Below, piece after piece: positions 45,204-54,363 of a stretch of DNA of 64,000 bases (positions are counted from its first letter, which is position 1; every line of letters starts with the position of its first letter). A program made the position numbers and the translations under genes. The DNA is from Ensifer adhaerens (lineage in GTDB: Bacteria > Pseudomonadota > Alphaproteobacteria > Rhizobiales > Rhizobiaceae). Under the pieces are notes generated by a model. It searched no databases. It was not told where the DNA came from and was given only the letters and a program-made list of their open reading frames with translations. The stretch is from contig NZ_LGAP01000015.1 of assembly GCF_001270265.1 (NCBI RefSeq), forward strand, positions 62,001 to 126,000. Reading direction: 5' to 3'.

Positions 45204-46100
45204 ATGATGGACAACCGCGCCGGTGAGATGGAGGTCTTCGTTGCTGTCTGCGAAACGCGCAGCTTCTCGGCCGCCGGCCGGCGGCTGCGACTATCGCCAT
45301 CCGCCGTCAGCAAGCTGGTCACTCGGATCGAGGATCGGCTGGGCACGCGCCTGCTGGTGCGCTCGACCCGGACCCTGCAATTGACGCCGGAGGGCGAAGT
45401 CTATCTGCAACGCGCCCAGCGCATCCTGACCGAGATCGCCGAGACCGAACAGCTGGTTGCCGCCGGTGGCCGGCTCTCTCCCCGCGGGCTTCTGCGCGTC
45501 AACGCATCGGTCGGCTTCGGCGAGCGTTATATCCTGCCGCTCGCACCTGAATTTCTTGAGCGCTATCCCGAGGTGCGCCTCGATCTGACCCTGACGGACA
45601 GCTTGATCGACGTGGTCGGCGAACGGGCCGACGTGGCGATCCGGACCGGCCCCTTGCGCGATTCGTCGTTGAAGGCCCGTAAGCTGATGGAAAGCCGGCC
45701 GGTGGTGATCGCGTCGCCGGCCTATCTCGCCAGACATGGCGTGCCGCAGACGCCGGCCGACCTGGAAAATCACAACTGCATTCGCTTCAACTTCCGCCGT
45801 AGTGTCGACGAGTGGGCCTTTCGTGCCCCAGGGCAGACCTCGGTCGAGCTTCTGTCCGTCTTCGGAAACCTGCAGGTCTCGAACGGCGCGATCGTCCAGC
45901 AGCTCTGCCTCGCCGGGGTCGGCATCGGCCGTATCGGCCGTTTCCACGCTGAGCCGGATCTGGCCGCGGGCCGACTGGTCGCACTGCTTGAGGACTACCG
46001 GCCTGACGAGATCGAGACGGTCTACGCCGTCTATGCCGGCCACGAACATCTCGCTGCCCGGATCCGCGCTTTCATCGACTTCCTGGCCGAACGGATCTGA
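45204..46100 (+). CDS. LysR-family regulator
   Basis: A 298-residue LysR regulator, AaeR/DsdC-like subgroup. The HTH is MEVFVAVCETRSFSAAGRRLRLSPSAVSKLVTRIEDRLGTRLL (about 9-51). The effector half contains GERADVAIRTGPLRDSSL and a HEHLAARIRAFIDFLAERI tail. It diverges from the MFS/aldo-keto reductase pair and is their evident regulator. An ATAATCCGTATAAT stretch at about 45160-45175 in the gap may be the binding site, though I would not insist. Confidence 0.88.
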   Translation: MMDNRAGEMEVFVAVCETRSFSAAGRRLRLSPSAVSKLVTRIEDRLGTRLLVRSTRTLQLTPEGEVYLQRAQRILTEIAETEQLVAAGGRLSPRGLLRVNASVGFGERYILPLAPEFLERYPEVRLDLTLTDSLIDVVGERADVAIRTGPLRDSSLKARKLMESRPVVIASPAYLARHGVPQTPADLENHNCIRFNFRRSVDEWAFRAPGQTSVELLSVFGNLQVSNGAIVQQLCLAGVGIGRIGRFHAEPDLAAGRLVALLEDYRPDEIETVYAVYAGHEHLAARIRAFIDFLAERI

Positions 46101-46147
46101 AACGTGGGGGTCGCGCAGGCCTGGAAACCCGCTTCGTCTGATCGGAC

Positions 46148-46921
46148 CTAGTCCGCCTTGACGGCGACGACGAAGAATCTTGGAAAGCGCAGGAGTACCC
46201 GGCCATCGTTCAGGGCCGGATAGGCGTCACGAATCCGATCGGTATAGGCCGCGGCAAAGGCGTCGCGTCGCTCCGGCGGCAGCGCATCGAGATAGGGGCG
46301 CAGTCCCGTACCCTTCACCCATTCGACGATCGCTTCGGCATTCGCCAGCCGATGATAGTAGATGGTATGCCAGACCTCGATGTGGGCCGCATGCTGCGAC
46401 AGGCGCTCGACATAGACTGACGGCGACGGCAACGGATTGCGGCGGATCGTCCGGCCTTCGAAGGCGTCGGCGAAGTCCGCGCTGCGGGCGGTTTCTTCCA
46501 TCAGCAGATGGGTCGGCTGGTCGAGATTGTCGGGCATCTGCACCGCAAGCGTGCCACCGGCAGCAAGGGATGCGGTCAGCCTTTCCAGGACGTCGAGGTG
46601 ACCGGGCAGCCACTGGAAGACGGCATTGGCGAAGAATAGCGAGGCGCCCTTGGGCGGTGCCCAGGTTGCCAGATCGGCCTTCTCGAAGGTCAGGCCCGGC
46701 AGTCGCTTGGCGGCGGCCAGCAACATGTTCTCGTCGCTGTCGAGGCCGGAAAGCGGCGCGTCCGGAAATCGTTGCTGGATCAGTTCGGTCGAATTTCCCG
46801 GGCCGCAGCCAAGGTCGAAGGCAGGGCCCGACGGCAGGTCCGGAACCTGCGCCAGCAGGTCGCGGGCGGGCCGTGTGCGCTCATCTTCGAACTTCAGATA
46901 TTGCGACGCCGACCAAGCCAT
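46148..46921 (-). CDS. tam: Trans-aconitate 2-methyltransferase
   Basis: A 257-residue SAM-dependent methyltransferase that detoxifies trans-aconitate by monomethylation. [21 protein letters not shown] is motif I, LDSDENML supplies the acidic ribose ligand, [12 protein letters not shown] motif IV. Length and the [20 protein letters not shown] opening are those of Tam. It follows the dehalogenase gene by 12 bases on the same strand, so the two are co-transcribed. Confidence 0.93.
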   Translation of the reverse strand: MAWSASQYLKFEDERTRPARDLLAQVPDLPSGPAFDLGCGPGNSTELIQQRFPDAPLSGLDSDENMLLAAAKRLPGLTFEKADLATWAPPKGASLFFANAVFQWLPGHLDVLERLTASLAAGGTLAVQMPDNLDQPTHLLMEETARSADFADAFEGRTIRRNPLPSPSVYVERLSQHAAHIEVWHTIYYHRLANAEAIVEWVKGTGLRPYLDALPPERRDAFAAAYTDRIRDAYPALNDGRVLLRFPRFFVVAVKAD

Positions 46922-46933
46922 TGAGACAAACCC

Positions 46934-47596
46934 TCAGATACCGAATTGCAGGCTTTCGAGCGAAGGCAGGATCAACGACGGGCCCTGGTCACGATATTCG
47001 TCGGGCATGTCCGCCCGGTTGATCCAGACCGTGCGGAAGCCGAACTTCGTCGCGCCTGCAATGTCCCAGCGGTTTGACGACTGGAAGGAAACCGCATGCG
47101 GGTAAAGCCGGTAGCGGGTGGTGACGAGATCGTAAACTGCCGGTGCCGCCTTGTAGGTCTTGACCGTGTCGACGGAGAAGACGTCGTCAATGACGATTTC
47201 GAGCGCTGCATTGTGCACGGCCGCGGCCAGCATATCAGGAGAACCGTTGGAAAGGATGGCCAGCCGCGCTCCGCGCTCCTTCAGCCCTTTGAGAACGGCG
47301 GGAACTTCGGGGTAGCAATCGAGCGTCCAATAGGCATCGAGCAGTCGTTTCCTCAGCTTGCGGTCAGCGGACGGGAACCGGGAAAAGGCATAGTCGAGCG
47401 ACTGCTCGGTCAGTTGCCAGAAATCCTGATAGGCGCCCATCAGGGAACGCACCCAGGAATATTCGAGCTGCTTGGCCCGCCAGAGCTCGGAGAAGGCCTG
47501 CCCGTCCGGGCCGATCTCGGCAGCATGGCGCCGAACCGCCGCATGCACGTCGAAAAGCGTGCCGTAGGCATCGAACACATAAGCCGCGTGGGACAT
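46934..47596 (-). CDS. Haloacid dehalogenase, type II
   Basis: A 220-residue HAD-superfamily enzyme. Catalytic motif I is YVFDAYGTLFDV (Asp9 nucleophile), motif II LAILSNGSPDML, motif III includes the Lys in VDTVKTYKAAPAVYDLV, and the C-terminal SSNRWDIAGATKFGFRTVWINR carries the acidic pair region (typically SSN/D). This is the L-2-haloacid dehalogenase family. The ATG at 47596 precedes the first strand and follows a GGAGG-like stretch. It forms an operon with tam. Confidence 0.9.
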   Translation of the reverse strand: MSHAAYVFDAYGTLFDVHAAVRRHAAEIGPDGQAFSELWRAKQLEYSWVRSLMGAYQDFWQLTEQSLDYAFSRFPSADRKLRKRLLDAYWTLDCYPEVPAVLKGLKERGARLAILSNGSPDMLAAAVHNAALEIVIDDVFSVDTVKTYKAAPAVYDLVTTRYRLYPHAVSFQSSNRWDIAGATKFGFRTVWINRADMPDEYRDQGPSLILPSLESLQFGI

Positions 47597-47777
47597 TCTT
47601 TCCTCCCGTCCGTCATCTCCGGCCGCACGGCGGGACAAGATTTCTCATCCCGTCAAAGCGTGTCCGAAAACAAAGGCTTACCGCATTGTGCCGGCGGAGG
47701 CACGTCGCGGATACCGTTCTTTTGCGTGATCATGTCAAAGATTTGTGCATTGCACAACGACATTGCGTCACCGGTCG
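47597..47777. other. Intergenic region, no gene seen
   Basis: About 180 bases between the dehalogenase start and the end of the phosphatase gene. The only ORF-like frames are shadows. The promoter for the dehalogenase/tam operon should lie here on the minus strand, but no clear elements were seen. Confidence 0.35.
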
Positions 47778-48338
47778 TCAACCTTTGCCGGGTTTCCAGA
47801 CCTTCGCGGGGAAGCGCAGGGCCTGCTTGGCAAGCTTTCCCTTGAGCCCAAGGGCCGTGTCGCAGAGCCCGACCACATGCCGGTTTGGCTTCGCCTCCGG
47901 CCGCAGCGCATGCAACGCGGCGGCCGCCTCTTCGGGCGACATGTATCGGGCAAGAAAGCCAAGGCTCAGCGCCGTCGCACGACCGATGCCGCGCAGACAG
48001 TGGACCAGGAGGTGCGCGTCTTCAGGCAGGCTGTCGATAAAGCTGAAGGCCGCCTCGATCGCGTCCGGCCGCGCGGCGTCGGGTGCATCGGGGTCGGTGG
48101 CGTCGCCGAAATAGAGTTCGAGGTGCCTTTCCGGTGGCAGTTCGATCATCGACAGCAACCGGCTCGCCGGCGCCCGCATCGAGATCAGGTGCGTCGGTGC
48201 CCAGAGCGCCCGATTGTGTCGGGCTTCCGTTTGCGAACTGATGATCATCCGGATGGGCCAGCCGGATGGATGGGCCGGATTGGCATCAAGGACAGGGCTG
48301 TAGAGTTCTTCCCCGGTGGCAGCTGCCGCTAGCGCCAT
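47778..48338 (-). CDS. Dual-specificity/tyrosine phosphatase-like protein
   Basis: A 186-residue cysteine phosphatase. The signature HCLRGIGRATA fits HCX5R(S/T), and the fold includes SMIELPPERHLELYFGDATDP before it with the general-acid Asp. GAGG lies seven bases before the ATG at 48338; an ATG at 48248 would start at MIISSQTEARH, which is also plausible. The physiological substrate is unknown. The next gene on this strand is upstream across an inverted repeat, so it is probably transcribed alone. Confidence 0.75.
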   Translation of the reverse strand: MALAAAATGEELYSPVLDANPAHPSGWPIRMIISSQTEARHNRALWAPTHLISMRAPASRLLSMIELPPERHLELYFGDATDPDAPDAARPDAIEAAFSFIDSLPEDAHLLVHCLRGIGRATALSLGFLARYMSPEEAAAALHALRPEAKPNRHVVGLCDTALGLKGKLAKQALRFPAKVWKPGKG

Positions 48339-48369
48339 GACAGGACCTCGTCGTGATTCTTCCTGTGAT

Positions 48370-48409
48370 GATTTTGCCCTGAAAACGGTTCCGGCTTAAG
48401 GGCAAAATC
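48370..48409. repeat. Inverted repeat between phosphatase and alcohol dehydrogenase genes
   Basis: GATTTTGCCCT (48370-48380) and AGGGCAAAATC (48399-48409) form perfect 11-base arms with an 18-base loop. It ends the alcohol dehydrogenase transcript or belongs to a rhizobial dispersed repeat with a GATTTTGCCCT core. Copy number cannot be judged from this window. Confidence 0.6.
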
Positions 48410-48451
48410 GCATCCGCCTCCAAAAGCAAACAGCCTTTGAGGCGTGCCGGT

Positions 48452-49492
48452 TCAGAACCGGGTAATCACGCTGATGCCAAGGTCGGTGGCGCGGTCCATT
48501 GAAACGAGGGCAGGGATCGCCTCTTCGAGCGCGATTTCGCGGCCGATCAACTGCTGCGGTTGCAGCTTGCCGCCGGCAATCATCGACAGCATGGCGTCGT
48601 ATCGCCACGCCTGCATGCCGTGGCTGCCATAGATCTCGAGCTCGTGGCCGATCACCTGTGCCATCGGGATTTCAGGCGTCGCATGGTCGCCGAGCATCAG
48701 GCCGACCTGCACGTGGCGGCCGCGCCGGCGCAGGTTCTTGATCGAGTTGAAGCAGGTGACGGGATGCCCGAGCGCATCGATCGAGACATGGGCGCCGCCG
48801 CCGGTAATTTCTTTGACTGCGCCGGCGACATCATCCGTGTCGCGGCCGTTGACCGTGGCGACCGCGCCGAGTTTTTTGGCGAATGCGAGCTTGTCTTCGG
48901 CAATGTCGATCGCGATCGGGTGCGCACCGAGCGCTGCGGCAATCATGATTGCCGATAGGCCGACACCGCCGCAGCCGTGAACGGCGACCCACTCGCCACC
49001 CTTGACCTGCGCCTGGTCGGCGACGGCGCGAAACGATGTCGCGAACCGGCAGCCGAGGCTGGCGGCAGTCTTGAAGTCCATGCTCTCCGGCAGGTGCACC
49101 AGGTTCTGGTCGGCGAAGTCGAGCGCGACATATTCGGCAAAGGAGCCCCAATGGGTGAAGCCTGGCTGGAATTGCACCTCGCAGACCTGCTGGTTGCCCG
49201 AGCGGCATTCACCGCAGCGACCGCAACCGGAAACGAACGGCACCGTCACCCGGTCGCCGACCTTGTAGCGCATCACACCGCGGCCGGCAGCGATCACGAT
49301 GCCGGCGAGCTCGTGGCCCGGCACGTGCGGCAGCCGTATGTCGGCATCGTGACCCATCCAGCCATGCCAGTCGGAGCGGCACAGGCCCGTCGCCTCGACC
49401 TTGACGACCACGCCGTTTTCGGTCGGCGTCGGATCGGGAAGCGTGCGGATCTCGGGCGTCTTCTCGAAGGCGTCGTAGTACATGGCTTTCAT
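48452..49492 (-). CDS. Zinc-dependent alcohol dehydrogenase
   Basis: A 346-residue MDR-family dehydrogenase. The catalytic zinc ligands are in LCRSDWHGW (Cys38) and [10 protein letters not shown] (His about 59); the structural zinc site is [15 protein letters not shown] with four Cys. The Rossmann loop is [21 protein letters not shown]. The enzyme reduces or oxidises an alcohol/aldehyde pair with NAD(P). Its ATG overlaps the stop of the GNAT gene (ATGA), so the two are co-translated. Confidence 0.93.
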   Translation of the reverse strand: MKAMYYDAFEKTPEIRTLPDPTPTENGVVVKVEATGLCRSDWHGWMGHDADIRLPHVPGHELAGIVIAAGRGVMRYKVGDRVTVPFVSGCGRCGECRSGNQQVCEVQFQPGFTHWGSFAEYVALDFADQNLVHLPESMDFKTAASLGCRFATSFRAVADQAQVKGGEWVAVHGCGGVGLSAIMIAAALGAHPIAIDIAEDKLAFAKKLGAVATVNGRDTDDVAGAVKEITGGGAHVSIDALGHPVTCFNSIKNLRRRGRHVQVGLMLGDHATPEIPMAQVIGHELEIYGSHGMQAWRYDAMLSMIAGGKLQPQQLIGREIALEEAIPALVSMDRATDLGISVITRF

Positions 49493-50028
49493 TGGGGCAC
49501 TCCTTGCGAGGTCTGAGCCGGTGCGGCGGCGCGGCCGTCTATGTGCCGCGCCATCAGAATTTCGTCGATCTCTTCCTCGCCGTCGAGGAGGCCGCCCGGA
49601 ACGCGCCCGATTTCGCGGAACTCTTCGCGCTCGTAGAAACGGATGGCCGTTTCGTTGTCGGCGCGGGCGACGAGCTCCAACATCCGGATGCCGGCCGAGC
49701 GGGCATGGTCGGTCAGATGCGCGAGAAGCGCGCGCGCCACGCCGGAACCGCGCGCCTCGCGGCGCACATAGACCATGATGATGGTGGCACGGTGCGCCAT
49801 CCGGCTGGAGCGCTGCCGCATCAGCCCCATGATGCCGACAGGCTCATCCCCGTCGAGTGCGACGAAGACGGTGTTTGCGGTGAGCCTTGCCTGCCATTCC
49901 GTCGTCGAAAGCCGCGCCCAATCGGCCGCGGTGGAAGCGAAGGCCTGCGGCTCGCGGTGCAGCGCCTCCAGCCGTATGCGGCGGAAGATTTCTACGTCGT
50001 CCTGATCAAGATGCCTGATGGTGCGCAC
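49489..50028 (-). CDS. GNAT-family acetyltransferase
   Basis: A 179-residue N-acetyltransferase. The acetyl-CoA-binding segment [23 protein letters not shown] (about 84-106) has the RxxGxG/A signature, followed by [25 protein letters not shown], the conserved C-terminal block. It overlaps the alcohol dehydrogenase gene by four bases. The substrate is unknown. Confidence 0.9.
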   Translation of the reverse strand: MRTIRHLDQDDVEIFRRIRLEALHREPQAFASTAADWARLSTTEWQARLTANTVFVALDGDEPVGIMGLMRQRSSRMAHRATIIMVYVRREARGSGVARALLAHLTDHARSAGIRMLELVARADNETAIRFYEREEFREIGRVPGGLLDGEEEIDEILMARHIDGRAAAPAQTSQGVPQ

Positions 50029-50181
50029 GTCTACCCCTTTTCCCTGCGCGAAAGACTACGCGAGAGGCCGTTCCGGTGCCAGAATGGACGCCATGACATT
50101 TTTTGATGTACCCATTCACCCCCATGCTGCTTTTTCGAGCTATGGCGGAAGATACGGAAGACAAACGTGAAGGAGACGCCG

Positions 50182-51063
50182 ATGGCCGTCGATACATCCC
50201 CCCGCTCAGTGACCTGGACCTATGTCGACGGTGAATGGCTGTCCGGCAATCCGCCGCTGATCGGCCCGACCTCCCATGCCATGTGGCTGGGTTCGACCGT
50301 GTTCGACGGCGCCCGCTTTTTCGACGGCGTGGCGCCGGACCTCGACCTGCATTGCCAGCGCGTCAACCGCTCGGCAACGGCGCTCGGGCTGAAGCCGACC
50401 ATGAAGCCTGAAGAGATCGAGGCCCTGACCTGGGAGGGTGCCAAGAAATTCGACGGCCAAACGGCGCTCTATATCAAGCCGATGTACTGGGCCGAACATG
50501 GCGCGGCCGGCGTCGTCGCGATCGATCCGGAATCGACCCGCTTCGCGCTGTGCCTGTTCGAGGCGCCGATGGGCAACGGCCATGGCGGCTCGTCGCTGAC
50601 GCTGTCGCCGTTCCGCAGGCCGACGCTCGAATCCATGCCGACCGATGCCAAGGCCGGCTGCCTTTATCCCAACAACGCCCGCATCCTGACCGAGGCGCGC
50701 TCGCGCGGCTTTGACAATGCGCTGGTGCGCGACATGCTCGGCAACATCGCCGAAACCGGCTCGTCCAACGTGTTCCTGGTCAAGGATGGCGTCGTCTTCA
50801 CGCCGGCTGCCAACCGCACCTTCCTGGCCGGCATCACCCGCTTCCGCGTCATGACGCTGTTGCGCGAAGCCGGGTTCGAGGTCGTCGAAGCGACATTGTC
50901 GATGGCCGATTTCGAGGCCGCCCACGAGATCTTCACCTCGGGCAACTATTCGAAGGTCTTGCCGGTCACCCGCCTTGACGACCGCGACCTGCAGGCCGGG
51001 CCGATCGCCACCAAGGCGCGTGATCTCTACATGGACTGGGCGCATTCGAACCAGGACGGCTGA
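50182..51063 (+). CDS. ilvE: Branched-chain amino-acid aminotransferase (class IV)
   Basis: A 293-residue PLP-dependent fold-type IV transaminase. The start ATG at 50182 follows GGAG by seven bases. An upstream in-frame GTG at 50167 exists but has no good ribosome-binding site. The PLP Lys lies in MPTDAKAGCLYPNNARILTEA, and the cofactor-binding Glu in NIAETGSSNVFLVKDGVVFTP. It probably interconverts branched-chain amino and keto acids, though the short length also allows D-amino-acid or 4-amino-4-deoxychorismate activity, so the gene name is a best match. Confidence 0.82.
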   Translation: MAVDTSPRSVTWTYVDGEWLSGNPPLIGPTSHAMWLGSTVFDGARFFDGVAPDLDLHCQRVNRSATALGLKPTMKPEEIEALTWEGAKKFDGQTALYIKPMYWAEHGAAGVVAIDPESTRFALCLFEAPMGNGHGGSSLTLSPFRRPTLESMPTDAKAGCLYPNNARILTEARSRGFDNALVRDMLGNIAETGSSNVFLVKDGVVFTPAANRTFLAGITRFRVMTLLREAGFEVVEATLSMADFEAAHEIFTSGNYSKVLPVTRLDDRDLQAGPIATKARDLYMDWAHSNQDG

Positions 51064-51129
51064 GGATTTCATCAGCGTTTGCGGTGACGGCCGATCTCCG
51101 GATGAAAGGCTGTCATCGCTCGGCGCGGG

Positions 51130-52011
51130 TCAGTTTGCCCGCGCCACGGTCGTGGCCCAGGTCTCGACGCTGCGCAGCATCGTCGGGGCATGCTCGGGAT
51201 CGTCGGCGAGTTCGGCCAGCTCCGACAGCCGATGCATGCCGGTGAGCACTGCGATGCGCCGGCGGTCGAGTGCCAGACCTGTCAGATCTTCATAGGTTTC
51301 GACAATTCGCGCCGTTAGATCCGGAGAAATGAAGCACGAATAGATGAACTCACGGTGAAGCGGGCCGATTCCAGAGTCGGCGAAATCATAGACGCCGTTG
51401 AGCCGGCGCTCCGCATGGTCGAAGGCCATGTTCCAGCCATGGCCATCGAAGAAGCCGTAGGTCGAGCCGTAGGGGTCCGGTCCCAGGCGCTCGAAGGCTT
51501 CGACAGTCTCCGCCGCCAGCGCGTGAAGGGCTGCCGGGAGAGCCGGGAGGGCCTTGCGCCTGATCGTCTCCACTGTTTGCCATTGCTCGACCGGTCCAGC
51601 GCCCGCAGCCGCCATCTGGCCGTCATCGAGCCGGTGAAGCTCGGCGTAAAACTGTCCAAGGTCCCGACCGAGGCCGCGGCGCTCCGTTTCGGAGAGCTTG
51701 TCATAGTCGGCTGTTACCAGATGCTCGCCTTTCAATTTGCCATGCACCGAGAAAAGCGGTGGTCCCTCATGGAGTTTGAGATCGGGAACGGCCATCGACA
51801 CATTGGGGCGGATCGCGGAAAGCAGCGACGCTTCCTTGATCAGCGCCCTCTCGGCGATCTCATGGCGTGGAAACTTGAAGATCAGGCGATCGTCGACATC
51901 GACGGCGGTTGAATGCCAGCCCGCGGTCGCCAGGCTGAATGCCGACCCGGCAAGATCAGGGAATCCGGCTAGAATCGTTTTGCGCAGGCTATCGAGTGTC
52001 TGATCGTCCAT
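51130..52011 (-). CDS. Aminoglycoside-phosphotransferase-fold protein with unusual catalytic loop
   Basis: A 293-residue kinase-like protein. The N-lobe has LIFKFPRHEIAERALIKEASLL (Lys and Glu of the ATP site) and PDLKLHEGPPLFSVHGKLKGEHL. The catalytic loop reads FFDGHGWNMAF, where APH enzymes usually have HGDxHxxN; the Asp and Asn are kept but the HG is replaced. The metal Asp is in VYDFADSGIG. ATG 52011 follows AAAGGA. The substrate is unknown; resistance to aminoglycosides should not be assumed. Confidence 0.8.
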   Translation of the reverse strand: MDDQTLDSLRKTILAGFPDLAGSAFSLATAGWHSTAVDVDDRLIFKFPRHEIAERALIKEASLLSAIRPNVSMAVPDLKLHEGPPLFSVHGKLKGEHLVTADYDKLSETERRGLGRDLGQFYAELHRLDDGQMAAAGAGPVEQWQTVETIRRKALPALPAALHALAAETVEAFERLGPDPYGSTYGFFDGHGWNMAFDHAERRLNGVYDFADSGIGPLHREFIYSCFISPDLTARIVETYEDLTGLALDRRRIAVLTGMHRLSELAELADDPEHAPTMLRSVETWATTVARAN

Positions 52012-52189
52012 GGTGTCCTTTGGCGCGTTGAAGTTGGTTTTCCGGTTCTTTCGCCAGGAGACGGCGGCAAGGGCAGGCCAACGCAAATCGTACACTTGCT
52101 CGGGGCACGACAGGACATGCACTATCGGCATCGCCCGAACCAGTTTGGCAGCCATCGCCGACGATCTGCGATTGTCGAAGGCGGCTGGG
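52012..52189. other. Gap upstream of the kinase-like gene
   Basis: About 180 bases with no recognised gene; the frames here are extensions or shadows. The kinase-like gene's promoter should lie here. Confidence 0.3.
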
Positions 52190-52528
52190 CTATTGCTCCG
52201 TTGCCGGTGCCACAACCGTGACGGTGTCGGGCGCAAGCTCGCCGCCGATCTCCACTGTCTTCTTCTGCTTGTCGTAGACGCAGATCTGGGTCACGGCATT
52301 TTCTGCACCCTTCGGTTTGCCGGAGACCAGCGCCAGCCCGAAGCTCTCGGAGCCGAATGGGTCGACGACGACGACCGGCTTATCGAGCGAAGGGGCGGCC
52401 GCGATGCATTTCTCCGAAACGTCGGCCCGGAATTCTTCCCAGGCATCGCCGGAGGATGCATGGGCGCCGGTCGCGACAAATCCGGTTGCAGCGACAAGGG
52501 CAAGGGTCAGGATCGGGCGATGCGGCAT
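52190..52528 (-). CDS. Small exported protein of unknown function
   Basis: A 112-residue protein with a signal peptide (MPHRPILTLALVAATGFVAT, then GAHA). The mature protein contains two Cys (SEKCIAAAP and TQICVYDKQKK) that could form a disulfide and a C-terminal beta-rich half (KTVEIGGELAPDTVTVV). The ATG at 52528 follows GGACTGTCC with weak GGA spacing. No family recognised. Confidence 0.65.
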   Translation of the reverse strand: MPHRPILTLALVAATGFVATGAHASSGDAWEEFRADVSEKCIAAAPSLDKPVVVVDPFGSESFGLALVSGKPKGAENAVTQICVYDKQKKTVEIGGELAPDTVTVVAPATEQ

Positions 52529-52750
52529 GGACAGTCCTTATTCTCAAACGGTTGCATTGACCTTCACGCTGCCCGCGAAACGTGGCGCGAATGTGCTCGG
52601 GGCGCGCGCGCTTTCAAAATGATGTTGAAAGTATATTCCGTGGGTTGAGGAAAAATTGGCATTGCATCGGTTGCCTCCTGCAGGGCCGGTGCCTATGTTC
52701 CCGCTCACAGATTTCCCTGACGAAATCCCATGCCAAGAGGAGATGCCCAC

Positions 52751-53353
52751 ATGGCTTTCGAATTGCCGAACCTTCCCTATGACTACGATGCGCTGGCGCC
52801 CTACATGTCGCGCGAGACGCTCGAATACCACCACGACAAGCACCACCTCGCTTACGTGACCAACGGCAACAAGCTTGCCGAGGAAGCCGGCCTCTCCGAC
52901 CTCTCGCTCGAAGAAGTCGTCAAGAAGTCCTACGGTACCAACCAGCCGCTGTTCAACAATGCCGGCCAGCACTACAACCACATCCACTTCTGGAAGTGGA
53001 TGAAGAAGGGCGGCGGCGGCACCAGCCTGCCGGGCAAGCTCGACGCAGCCATCAAGTCGGACCTCGGCGGCTACGACAAGTTCCGTGCCGATTTCATCGC
53101 GGCCGGCACCGGCCAGTTCGGTTCGGGCTGGGCATGGCTTTCGGTCAAGAACGGCAAGCTCGAAATCTCCAAGACCCCGAACGGCGAGAACCCGCTCGTT
53201 CACGGTGCTTCGCCGATCCTCGGCGTCGACGTCTGGGAACATTCCTATTACATCGACTATCGCAACGCGCGTCCGAAGTACCTCGAAGCGTTCGTCGACA
53301 GCCTGATCAACTGGGATTACGTGCTCGAAATGTATGAAGCGGCTTCCAGCTAA
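52751..53353 (+). CDS. sodB: Superoxide dismutase (Fe/Mn)
   Basis: A 200-residue cytoplasmic superoxide dismutase. Metal ligands lie in HHDKHHLAYVTNG (His), AGQHYNHIHFW (His), and DVWEHSYYIDYRN (Asp and His). The Gln in NNAGQHYNH sits where iron enzymes keep theirs, suggesting an iron or cambialistic enzyme. The ATG at 52751 begins AFELPNLPYDYDAL, the normal SOD N terminus; GAGGAG lies nine bases upstream. A terminator follows. Confidence 0.95.
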   Translation: MAFELPNLPYDYDALAPYMSRETLEYHHDKHHLAYVTNGNKLAEEAGLSDLSLEEVVKKSYGTNQPLFNNAGQHYNHIHFWKWMKKGGGGTSLPGKLDAAIKSDLGGYDKFRADFIAAGTGQFGSGWAWLSVKNGKLEISKTPNGENPLVHGASPILGVDVWEHSYYIDYRNARPKYLEAFVDSLINWDYVLEMYEAASS

Positions 53354-53375
53354 GCCTCCGCAACAATCGACTTCG

Positions 53376-53403
53376 AGACCCGGCGCTTGCGCCGGGTCTT
53401 TTC
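53376..53403 (+). terminator. Intrinsic terminator after sodB
   Basis: AGACCCGGCGC and GCGCCGGGTCT form a long stem with a two-to-six-base loop, followed by TTTTC. Confidence 0.85.
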
Positions 53404-53478
53404 GTATGTGGTGGGCACGAGAGGTGGGGTGACCCACCGTCACCAAAGTGTCATCGCGCGGCGCTAGGGAGAGGCACC

Positions 53479-54363
53479 ATGCACGCAGACACACAGCCTC
53501 TCCTCCGCTTTGGCGTGATCGCCGACCCGCAATACGCCGCCGTGGAACCGAACCTCGTCCTCGGTCGCTACTATGCCAACAGCCTCACGAAGCTCGCCGA
53601 AGCGATCGAGACCTTCAATGCAGAAGACCTCGCCTTCGTGGTGACACTCGGCGATATCATCGACCGGGACTGGCAGAGCTTTGACGCGATCCTGCCGCTC
53701 TACGACAGGCTCCGGCACCCTCGGCATTTTCTCCTCGGCAATCATGACTTTCGCGTGGAGCCGGAGAGGCTCGCGCAGGTATTCGGCCGGGTCGGTATGA
53801 CCAGCCCATATCAGACATTTTCGGCAGCCGGCTGGCGTTTCGTGCTGGTCGACGGCAACGAGGTCAGCCTCTTCGCTCCGCCGCCGGGCGATCCGCGGCT
53901 TGCCGCGGCCGAGACATGGCTCGCGACGCTGAAGTCCAAGGGAGCGGCCAACGCGCATCCCTGGAATGCCGCGCTCGGCGATCAGCAGTTTGCCTGGTTG
54001 GAAGGAGTGTTGGGCAAGGCGGAAGCTGCCGGCGAACAGGTTGTCGTCATGGGCCACTACCCGGTCTATCCGCCTGATGCTCACAATATGTGGGACAGCG
54101 AACGCATCGTCGACCTTTTTGGCCGCTTCGAAAATGTCGCCGCCTATTTCTGCGGTCACAATCACGACGGCAACTATGGCCTGCTCGACGGCATGCATTT
54201 CGTCAACATCAAGGGCATGGTCGAAACACCGGATACGACAGCCTATGCGATCGTTGAGGTCCATGCGGGCAGAATGGATATCCGCGGCTACGGGCGCGAA
54301 ACGGATCGAACGCTCCAACTGACTGCGGTCACGCCCCGCCTGGCTGCGTCCGCCATCCGCTGA
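53479..54363 (+). CDS. Calcineurin-like metallophosphoesterase
   Basis: A 294-residue phosphohydrolase with the five metallophosphatase motifs: GVIADPQYA (the D-x-H block with Gln-Tyr in place of His), TLGDIIDRD, LGNHDFR, VMGHYPVYP and CGHNHDGNYG. The pattern is close to the Mn-dependent ADP-ribose/CDP-alcohol diphosphatase family. There is no signal peptide. Its 3' end overlaps the converging WYL gene by 35 bases. Confidence 0.87.
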   Translation: MHADTQPLLRFGVIADPQYAAVEPNLVLGRYYANSLTKLAEAIETFNAEDLAFVVTLGDIIDRDWQSFDAILPLYDRLRHPRHFLLGNHDFRVEPERLAQVFGRVGMTSPYQTFSAAGWRFVLVDGNEVSLFAPPPGDPRLAAAETWLATLKSKGAANAHPWNAALGDQQFAWLEGVLGKAEAAGEQVVVMGHYPVYPPDAHNMWDSERIVDLFGRFENVAAYFCGHNHDGNYGLLDGMHFVNIKGMVETPDTTAYAIVEVHAGRMDIRGYGRETDRTLQLTAVTPRLAASAIR

